Source of the DNA: Tenuifilum sp. 4138str
GTDB lineage: Bacteria; Bacteroidota; Bacteroidia; Bacteroidales; Tenuifilaceae
Length of the DNA: 64,000 nucleotides
NCBI RefSeq assembly: GCF_041102575.1
Contig: NZ_JBGCUE010000002.1
Span: 1 to 64,000, forward strand
Direction: 5' to 3'
The notes below the pieces were generated by a model. That model was given only the letters and a program-made list of their open reading frames with translations. It made no database searches and was not told where the DNA came from. The position numbers were made by a program, and so were the translations under genes. Below are positions 54,338-62,100 of this stretch, piece by piece. The stretch's first letter is position 1. Each line of letters begins with the position of its first letter.

Positions 54338-55375
54338 CTATTTCAATGTTATTTCGCCTGCTATGGATTTTTCTAACTCATGGGCAAGTTCCTTACCATA
54401 AAACCCTTTGCCTAGCAAAAACATTAGCTTAGCAACTGCTGCCTCATAGGTTATATCGCGGCCGCTAACCACACCCAATCGTTTCAGCATAAGGCCATTC
54501 TCATACTTATCCATGTCAACCCCGCCAGCCTTGCATTGAGTAACGTTAAACACAACTATATTATTGTTTATGGCGTATTCCAGTTTCTTCAAAAACCAGT
54601 TCTGCATTGGTGCGTTGCCCGAGCCGTAGGTTTCCAGTATAACCGCTTTTACCCCTTTGGTGGTTAAAACGGATTCCACAACATTTTCCGATATTCCCGG
54701 AAAAAGTTTAAGCACAGCAATAGAGCTATCGAGTTGTGTATGGACAATAAGCCGCTGTTCCTGAGTAGGGTAATGAATAAAAGGGTAATTGTACTTTATT
54801 GATATCCCTGCCTCGGCAAGGGGGGGGTAGTTGTCGGAACGGAAGGCATTAAAATGTTCGGAGTTATGCTTGGTTGTTCTGTTTCCACGGTATAGCCTAT
54901 TCTCAAAGAAAATGGTTACCTCTGGTACCATTGCCTGCCCGTTTTGAATGGAGGCGGCAATCTCAATGGCGCTGATAAGATTCTCCTTCCCATCGGTTCG
55001 TAACATGCCTATGGGCAGTTGGGACCCGGTCAGAACAACGGGTTTTGACAACCCCTCGAGCATAAAGCTCAAAGCAGAAGCTGTAAACGACATGGTGTCG
55101 GTTCCATGGAGAATCACAAAACCATCGTAACTTTGGTAATTATCGCCAATTATTGCCGCTAACTTACTCCAGAAATCGGGATTGTTATCCGATGAATCGA
55201 TTGGTGGGTCAAATGAGTATGTACAAAGGTTGAAGCCAAATTTTTTAAGTTCGGGAACCTCCTGTTCAATTTGCTCAAAGTTAAATGGAGCCAATGCACC
55301 GGTTTCGGGGTTTTGTTTCATCCCAATTGTCCCACCAGTGTAAATAATTAGAATTGATGTACTACCCGATTTCAT
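54338..55375 (-). CDS. ansA: Type I L-asparaginase
   Basis: A 345-residue cytoplasmic asparaginase. The first catalytic threonine is in IIYTGGTIGM and the second in VILHGTDTMSFTASALSFML; TLIVNGE-type exported features are absent. The length and lack of a signal peptide fit type I (AnsA). It hydrolyses asparagine to aspartate and ammonia. It overlaps the end of the tatD gene by 14 bases, so they are likely co-transcribed. Confidence 0.9.
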   Translation of the reverse strand: MKSGSTSILIIYTGGTIGMKQNPETGALAPFNFEQIEQEVPELKKFGFNLCTYSFDPPIDSSDNNPDFWSKLAAIIGDNYQSYDGFVILHGTDTMSFTASALSFMLEGLSKPVVLTGSQLPIGMLRTDGKENLISAIEIAASIQNGQAMVPEVTIFFENRLYRGNRTTKHNSEHFNAFRSDNYPPLAEAGISIKYNYPFIHYPTQEQRLIVHTQLDSSIAVLKLFPGISENVVESVLTTKGVKAVILETYGSGNAPMQNWFLKKLEYAINNNIVVFNVTQCKAGGVDMDKYENGLMLKRLGVVSGRDITYEAAVAKLMFLLGKGFYGKELAHELEKSIAGEITLK

Positions 55376-56147
55376 CTATCTGAAGTTTGAAGAGTTTAAC
55401 GGCATTTTGAGTGGTTTGTTTCGCAACCTGCTCCACAGTAACTCCGAGTAACTCGGCTACCTTGTCAGCAATGTAGATAAGGTTATAGCTCTCGTTCCGC
55501 CTACCCCTGACAGGCACTGGCGATAGGTAGGGGGAATCGGTTTCCAATATAATTTTGTTTGGATCCATCTGGTTTACTAAACCGCCAACCCCTCCATTCT
55601 TGTAGGTTACAATACCACCAATCCCCACCAAAAAGGTTTTGTATTGGTCAATATGTTTATAATCGTCAATAGTTCCAGTAAAGCTGTGAAAAACTCCCTT
55701 AAGCGTGTTGTCAATTTCCTGATCGACAATATCAAAAATCTCCCTGAAAGAATTGCGGGAATGAATTACAACCGGAAGGTTGAGCTTTTTGGCCAGCCTG
55801 AGCTGATGCCTGAATGCCTCCTGCTGCTGTATAAAGTATGTTTTATCCCAGTACAAATCGATTCCAATTTCCCCAATGCCCCAGAACTTGTTCTTGGCCA
55901 ACTGCTCCTCAACGTGATAGATTTCCCTTTCAAACCCATTGCGGACAGAGGTAGGATGCAATCCCATTAAGGGGAAGCATTGTGGAAAGCGATTGCAGGT
56001 ATCGAGCAAACGGTTGGTAGAGGAGGAATCGATATTTGGTAAAATGTGATATTGCACACCTACCTCGGCAGCACGCTTAAGAACAGTTTCACGATCGGTA
56101 TCGAACTCTTCCGAGAAAATATGTGAGTGAGTATCAATTAAAAGCAT
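55362..56147 (-). CDS. TatD-family metal-dependent hydrolase
   Basis: A 261-residue TIM-barrel hydrolase. Metal-binding motifs are IDTHSHIFSEEFD at the start, GEIGIDLYW with the bridging glutamate, VIHSRNSF, VFHSFTG and LETDSPYLSPVP. Family members are DNases or D-aminoacyl-tRNA-deacylase-like enzymes; TatD is not part of the Tat translocase despite its name. It is between the M23 peptidase (3-base gap) and the asparaginase. Confidence 0.9.
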   Translation of the reverse strand: MLLIDTHSHIFSEEFDTDRETVLKRAAEVGVQYHILPNIDSSSTNRLLDTCNRFPQCFPLMGLHPTSVRNGFEREIYHVEEQLAKNKFWGIGEIGIDLYWDKTYFIQQQEAFRHQLRLAKKLNLPVVIHSRNSFREIFDIVDQEIDNTLKGVFHSFTGTIDDYKHIDQYKTFLVGIGGIVTYKNGGVGGLVNQMDPNKIILETDSPYLSPVPVRGRRNESYNLIYIADKVAELLGVTVEQVAKQTTQNAVKLFKLQIDEIG

Positions 56148-56150
56148 GGC

Positions 56151-57428
56151 TTACTCCTTTTGAGCTGCATAGTAGGTTCTGCTTCCGGGTGTTATGCTAT
56201 CGAGCTGTGCTGAGAGCTTGGATACCACATTCCTGAAAGCCTCAAGATTTTCCTGTTTAACGGGCTCCACGGGAGGTGATTTCATTTTTAGAGGGTCAAT
56301 GGGTGAACCATTCATCCAAACACGCATGTCGAGGTGTGGGCCAGTGGCATAGCCTGTACGACCAACATACCCTATAATATCGCCCTGTTTTACGCGCGCG
56401 CCCCTTGCAATTCCCTTGGCAAATCGTGAAAAATGATTGTAGCCAGTTGTATAAACGCTGTTATGGCGAATTTTAATGTAATTACCTGCTGCCTTATCGT
56501 AACCCATATCAATTACAACACCATCGCCTAGAGCCATTACAGGAGTCCCTTCAGGAGCAGCATAATCCACACCGGAATGAGGGCGGTAAATTTTTAGCAC
56601 GGGGTGGAACCGATTCCCACTAAAACGGCTTGAAATGCGTGAAAAGCGGAGCGGAGCTTTGAGGAACGACTTACGAAGTGAGTTCCCTTTTTCGTCCCAG
56701 TAGCTGGCTACGGAGTCCTGCTCAAACCTGAATGCGTAAAATTTCTCGCCACGATGTTCGAACCATGCAGCATAAATAGTCCCAATCCCAATTGATGTGC
56801 TATCAACATAAAGCTCATCGTACATCACCCTGAACTTATCACCCTTAAAAAGGCCAAAGAAATCGACTGTCCAAGCAAAAATATCGGAAAGCTCAAGTGC
56901 AAGCATGGGATTTAGTCCATTTGCCTTCATATCGACCCATAGCGACGTTTTGATTTCAGCCTCTGAAATTTTCCTTACAGGTACAATCTCCTTTTTAAAG
57001 GGGTAAACATAAAGGGAATCGGTAAGGTTAAAAACGAAATATTCAACAGGCGAAACCTCATAAACAAGGTAAGCAGGAGTTTGAAGGGAATCCTTTCGGG
57101 CGAAAACCTTATACCGAGCCCCCGCTCTCACCTTTTTCACATCAAAGATATCGGGCGTAAGTGAGAGCAGAAACTCATTAACATTACCAGTTAGGTTTAA
57201 GCTGAAAAGTATTTTCCCCAGTGTTTGGTTCCTCCTAACGGTGTATTCGGTAACATAAAACGAATCGATAGGAATACCATACTCCAGTATGGGTTGCACA
57301 TCCTCTACCAATGGTTTTTGATCCTTTTCAGGCCTGTATAGCTTAATGTAGGCTGTACCTATGAAATAGTCAATTATGAACACTGTGAGTAAAGAAATAA
57401 CTAAAATGGGTAAAATCTTTTTAAGCAT
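56151..57428 (-). CDS. M23-family peptidoglycan endopeptidase (variant zinc site)
   Basis: A 425-residue membrane-anchored LytM-type protein. One N-terminal helix (ILVISLLTVFIIDYFI) is followed by a LysM/OapA-like region (about 55-250) and the peptidase domain (about 265-385). Zinc ligands H284 and D288 (RPHSGVDYAAP) are present. The terminal HxH motif reads H365-L-D367 (ATGPHLDMRVW), replacing the third zinc-binding histidine with aspartate. It may hydrolyse cross-links or act as an activator. I recall this HLD form in other Bacteroidota MepM-like proteins. It is divergent from thiL. Confidence 0.87.
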   Translation of the reverse strand: MLKKILPILVISLLTVFIIDYFIGTAYIKLYRPEKDQKPLVEDVQPILEYGIPIDSFYVTEYTVRRNQTLGKILFSLNLTGNVNEFLLSLTPDIFDVKKVRAGARYKVFARKDSLQTPAYLVYEVSPVEYFVFNLTDSLYVYPFKKEIVPVRKISEAEIKTSLWVDMKANGLNPMLALELSDIFAWTVDFFGLFKGDKFRVMYDELYVDSTSIGIGTIYAAWFEHRGEKFYAFRFEQDSVASYWDEKGNSLRKSFLKAPLRFSRISSRFSGNRFHPVLKIYRPHSGVDYAAPEGTPVMALGDGVVIDMGYDKAAGNYIKIRHNSVYTTGYNHFSRFAKGIARGARVKQGDIIGYVGRTGYATGPHLDMRVWMNGSPIDPLKMKSPPVEPVKQENLEAFRNVVSKLSAQLDSITPGSRTYYAAQKE

Positions 57429-57448
57429 AAATTTTCTGAATTTTGCCC

Positions 57449-57456
57449 CAAAACTA
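57449..57456 (-). promoter_or_regulatory. -7 element for the M23 operon
   Basis: Minus-strand TAGTTTTG, an exact TAnnTTTG, 20 bases from the start codon. No clear -33 box. Confidence 0.45.
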
Positions 57457-57478
57457 CCAAAAAAGAATGTAAATGCAT

Positions 57479-57507
57479 TTTGGTTATTCTATTTTGATGT
57501 AGGTTTG
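57479..57507 (+). promoter_or_regulatory. Promoter for thiL
   Basis: TTTG (57479-57482), 17-base spacer, TAGGTTTG (57500-57507). The spacer is shorter than usual. Confidence 0.5.
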
Positions 57508-57522
57508 CAGAAAAATTAAAAG

Positions 57523-58569
57523 ATGAGCGAAACACAGAAAAGAACCGAGCTTTACGAACTGGGTGAGTTTAAGCTGATTGATAGGTTAACCGAGCCGTTT
57601 GCCCCAAAACAACAAGAGACACTAAAAGGGGTGGGCGATGATGCTGCGGTAATATCATGCGGAAAAGGTGAATGCCTTGTGGTTACCACCGATTTGCTCC
57701 TTGAAGGAATTCATTTCGACCTAACCTACACCCCCCTTAAACACTTAGGCTACAAAGCTATTGTGGTTAACCTCAGCGATGTTTCCGCAATGAACGCAAC
57801 CCCTAAACAGGTAACGGTTTCCATAGGCGTTTCGAAGCGCTTCTGTGTGGAGGATCTTGATGAACTGTACAGCGGAATCAAGCTTGCCTGCGATAGCTAC
57901 AATGTTGACCTGGTAGGTGGTGATACATCGTCGTCGATGACTGGAATGACTATAAGTGTTACTGCTATTGGCAGCGCAAAGGAGGATGAAATTGTTTACC
58001 GGAGTGGTGCCAAGGTAAATGACTTAATTTGCGTAACCGGTAATTTAGGAGGGGCTTACATGGGGCTTCAACTGCTGGAACGCGAAAAGAGAATCTTCCT
58101 TTCAAATAAGGCAGCCAAGCCAAAGCTGGAAGGTTACGACTACATTCTTGAGCGATTCCTGAAACCCGAAGTCCGAAGGAATGTAATTGAGAACCTACGA
58201 AAGGCAGGTGTTAAACCTACATCTATGATAGATGTTTCCGATGGGCTATCGTCGGAGCTGCTGCATATTTGCAAGAACTCCAACGTGGGATGCAGGATAT
58301 ACATGGACAAAATTCCTATTGATGAGCAAACCGCACGAATGGCCGAGGAATTTAATATTGATATGTTTACTGCTGCACTGAACGGAGGCGAGGACTACGA
58401 GCTTTTGTTCACGGTTCCGCTATCGGAATACCAGGTAGTTGATAGCATGGAAAATGTCAGAGTGATAGGGCATATTGTTGAGCCACACCTTGGTGCATAC
58501 ATGATACCACCATCGGGTGAAGACATAAGGATTACTGCTCAGGGCTGGAATGCTTTACAAAAGGAATAG
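57523..58569 (+). CDS. thiL: Thiamine-monophosphate kinase
   Basis: A 348-residue AIR-synthase-related kinase forming thiamine diphosphate from the monophosphate. Visible motifs are GVGDDAAVI near residue 38, VVTTDLLLEGIHFDL, DLVGGDTSSSMTGMTIS, MIDVSDGLSSELLHI and NGGEDYELLFT. Length is typical. It begins 16 bases after its -7 box and converges with gcvH across a shared terminator. Confidence 0.93.
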   Translation: MSETQKRTELYELGEFKLIDRLTEPFAPKQQETLKGVGDDAAVISCGKGECLVVTTDLLLEGIHFDLTYTPLKHLGYKAIVVNLSDVSAMNATPKQVTVSIGVSKRFCVEDLDELYSGIKLACDSYNVDLVGGDTSSSMTGMTISVTAIGSAKEDEIVYRSGAKVNDLICVTGNLGGAYMGLQLLEREKRIFLSNKAAKPKLEGYDYILERFLKPEVRRNVIENLRKAGVKPTSMIDVSDGLSSELLHICKNSNVGCRIYMDKIPIDEQTARMAEEFNIDMFTAALNGGEDYELLFTVPLSEYQVVDSMENVRVIGHIVEPHLGAYMIPPSGEDIRITAQGWNALQKE

Positions 58570-58576
58570 CAATAAA

Positions 58577-58608
58577 AAACCCCGCTTGAGCGGGGTTTAC
58601 TTTTTTTT
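58577..58608. terminator. Bidirectional terminator between thiL and gcvH
   Basis: Stem AAACCCCGC / GCGGGGTTT (58577-58585 and 58590-58598), 4-base loop, T run on the plus strand and A-rich flank on the other side. Confidence 0.9.
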
Positions 58609-58990
58609 ACTCGTTGATAATTCCTTTGTACTGCTCGGCATTGAGCAAATCGTTCATCTCAGCAGGATTGGACATTTTGATTTTAATCATCCAACCTTCA
58701 CCATAGGGATCCTTGTTAACGATATCGGGTTGTTCAGTAACCTTAGGGTTAACTTCAACTACCTCGCCACTAACAGGCATAAACATATCGGAAACGGTTT
58801 TAACAGCCTCAATGGTGCCAAAAACCTCCTCCCTGGCAAGGGTTTCACCCTGAGTTTCAATCTCAATGAAAACAATGTCGCCAAGCTGTGTTTGGGCAAA
58901 ATCGGTTACGCCAACGGTAGCCATGCCATTGCCTTCGTCCTTGATCCACTCGTGATCCTTTGTGTACTTTAGGTTTGATGGAATATTCAT
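58607..58990 (-). CDS. gcvH: Glycine cleavage system H protein
   Basis: A 127-residue lipoyl carrier that shuttles the aminomethyl group between the P and T proteins. It starts at ATG 58990 (MNIPSNLKYTKDHEWIK); the upstream part of the frame precedes the conserved N-terminus. The lipoylated lysine lies in GTIEAVKTVSDMF, and VSGEVVEVN and EGWMIKIKM complete the domain. It lies downstream of sprA on the same strand; the minus-strand TACTTTTG at 59033-59040 is a probable -7 box of its own. Confidence 0.94.
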   Translation of the reverse strand: MNIPSNLKYTKDHEWIKDEGNGMATVGVTDFAQTQLGDIVFIEIETQGETLAREEVFGTIEAVKTVSDMFMPVSGEVVEVNPKVTEQPDIVNKDPYGEGWMIKIKMSNPAEMNDLLNAEQYKGIINE

Positions 58991-59032
58991 AGTATTTTCA
59001 GTTAATAGTTTTACACTAAAGATTTTGCTGTT

Positions 59033-59040
59033 CAAAAGTA
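59033..59040 (-). promoter_or_regulatory. -7 element for gcvH
   Basis: Minus-strand TACTTTTG, exact TAnnTTTG, with ATTG 22 bases further up. It lies between the sprA stop and the gcvH ATG. Confidence 0.5.
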
Positions 59041-59108
59041 GTGAATTTTAAGATTGTATGTTCAATCCTATCGGTTTTTTTAATTAGTGCCGCATGTTAT
59101 TCAGCACA

Positions 59109-62100
59109 TTAGTTAACCAATTCAAACCTGACGCTAAATCCAAAACTGGTATTGGTTGTTCGGAATGTTCTTGAAACCTTAGGGTTATTGAGGGTGCGGT
59201 CAAAGAACAGGCGAATGGTTACCTTCTCATTAATCCGGTAGTCAGCAGCTGTTTTGATAGTGCTAATCAGTTGACCTGCAATAATATCGTTCGAATCCTC
59301 AACCAACTTTCGAAGAATGGTAGTATTATCGCGTAGCGAAAAATCCACAGTTAATCGTAAATCGCTCTTGATTGCCTTTTTACCACCATCCTCGGCCTGG
59401 AAAATAAGAGGTAAATCCTCAAACCGGTAACCAGCTCCTACGATAAACTCGTTGCCATAAATCTCGGTAAGCTGGTTATTGGCAAAGCTCATGGCTAATG
59501 AACGGCTATTCTTAATCTCGATCCTGTTGGTAAGGTTATTGTTCCATCCCAAATCGAGCCCAACCAATGGGGTAAATTGCTCGTTTATAGCAACGTTAGT
59601 GATCTCGTTCTGCGGGACAAAATCGCCGTTAATGTTACGAACGTAGCTAAACCCATCATCCTCGGGTAAATAGGTAAGATTGCTTGTAAAAGCCCCAATG
59701 GTATAGAGCGATCGATACCCATGATTGATAGTAATTGACTTAAACCAACGCTTAAAAGGTTTCATCTTGGCCAAACCATCGTACGATAGCTGCCAGTTAG
59801 GCATTGGTATAAGGGGAAAATCGCTTAGCGAGACCTTGCTTGGGGATGTATTGGTGTAAGCGGCCAAAAACGAGGCCCTGAGAACATCCTGCGATAAAGG
59901 CCCATAGCCATCGGGAAATCCTGTAACAGGATCTATCACATTGGGGTCATAGCCCTGCGATGGATTTGCAACCCTCCTATCGCGAAGCCTATAGGCAATT
60001 TCCAATCGGTTTTGCTTCATCCTTTCAAAAGCCTTGGAGCTTCCAGTCCGTTTACCACCCTCGAATGCAGTACCTATGGTAAGCACGCTAATACTGAAAT
60101 TTCCTGTTGTGAGCGGACTTAGCACCCTGTAAGAACCCAAACCATCGGATTTAAAAATTTTGCTATTGCTTTTACCCAGTGTTCGCGTAGCGCTAACATC
60201 GAAACGGAAGCCCGGTAAAGGTTCCAGTGTTGCTCTGAAGTTAAGATTCTCATTGCGAGTAAAAACTACTGGTGTGTTAAACGATGTGTCGCGGGTGAGC
60301 CAACCATTAGTAGCAGCCTTCCAAGCAAAGTCGGGGTCCTGCCAACCAGCTACAAATTCCCAGCCGGGGGCAAGCATACCGTTAAAGTTCTCAGTTCCCA
60401 AGTAGTTTACCCCAGGTTTATAACCAGGTAGTAGTGTTCCGTTTGTTTCCGTGTACGATGCTCCCATGCTTTTTACGCTCATCAAAAGTCGGAGTGTGGT
60501 TTCAAGGGCAAACTTGGCGGGGTTAATCTTTTCAGGGACTTTGCCTTCAACCACAACCTTGCAGTTCTTATAATCGGCATCGGCCTTAATGGCTACCTTG
60601 GTGTCGCCACGTACCTGTGAACTTACCTTTATCTCCTTGCCATTGGGGTCGAAAACCTTTACGGTAACCTTTTCCGTTTTTAGCTTGTGGGTAATAACCT
60701 TAGTTGCATTTGCCCTAAGGTTTACCTTTTCCTCCTCATACTTAACCGTTCGGGTTTGGGGTGCAGCCCCCCTTGCCCGCTGGTCAAACTGCTGGTTAAC
60801 CCTTTTAAGGTATCCTACCTTATTAAATAAGGTATTAATGTTTACCTGCCCATTCAGCTGAATGGTGTTTGAGTTCTGAACTGTATTCCCGGGATCGAAC
60901 CGTGAAGTATCGGCCAAAATTGGCCCAGCCTGCCAACGGTATATTCCGGTGTAACGCGATGTAACGCTAATCCAGTTAAGTAATGGAATTTTGCTTAACG
61001 GAAGGGAATAGGTTATGTTAAACTGATGGTTGTACATGGTGTTTCGTCCACCCCTACGGATATTCTGCCAAACCGAGTCCTTCCACTGCTCATACCTGTC
61101 CCTATCCCTATACCTGTCCACCATGCCCTCGGGTTCATCGATACGAGCTGTGGCAGTAGCCACAAAATCAAACTTAACCGATTGGGTTATATCCCAGTTC
61201 AGGGAGTAGTTCCTATTCCACATAAAATCCTTTGAAAATGTGGGTAAAAACACCTGATTGGGGTTCTGAATATTTCGGAATTGCTGTTCAAAGTAATTCC
61301 TATTCAGATCGGTTCGGAACGAGAGCTGGGTTGGAAATAGGTTAAAGTTAAAATCGCGTATTAAAGCCAAATAGCTTGAATTTAACCATTTTATCTTGCT
61401 AAATGGGGATATGTACTTGGGCTGTCGATTATAATTATAGGTAAACGCCCCCCGAATATTGCGCTGAATCCTATGATCAATTCTTACGTTACGGGAGAAA
61501 ATCTCGCTATAAGAGTAGCTTACCGAAATATTGGCGGGATCCCATAAGCGGGGCTTTGAGCCCATTTTATCAATCTTTACATTGGTGAAGTTGATACTTC
61601 GCCTGCGAGTATAATCCTGGGCAATCCGTTTAATGGAATCTCTTTCGCGTTCCGATGCATTACGTAGGGCATCGTCGAGAAGTATATCGGGGTCAAGCGG
61701 ATTGTACTGGGGGTTTGCCATCGATTCGCCGAATCCAATGAACATTGGAATTTTAATGTTGAACGATGCAGGGAAAAACTTACCCAGCTCAAGGGTTGAG
61801 TTGATGTCGTACTGGTAAACTGTCTCCTTGCTCCGCTCGTTAACTTTTTTCTCAATTGAACCAAAACCGGGTGTAATGGTGGTGCCAGCTACGGTAACCA
61901 TTCCCAAATCGGCAAGTTTTGCCGATAAGCGGGCATTGGCTGCCCATCCGCTTTGATCGTTAAAGTTAGTAAGCCTTAACTCGTTGAACCATGCTATAAC
62001 CGATTTAGGCATTCTATCATCGGCAGGGTTCCTAATTCCTATCATTATTACCTTAACGTTGCTAAGGTTTGGATTTCCGGTAACTTTTAGCTTACTGTTC

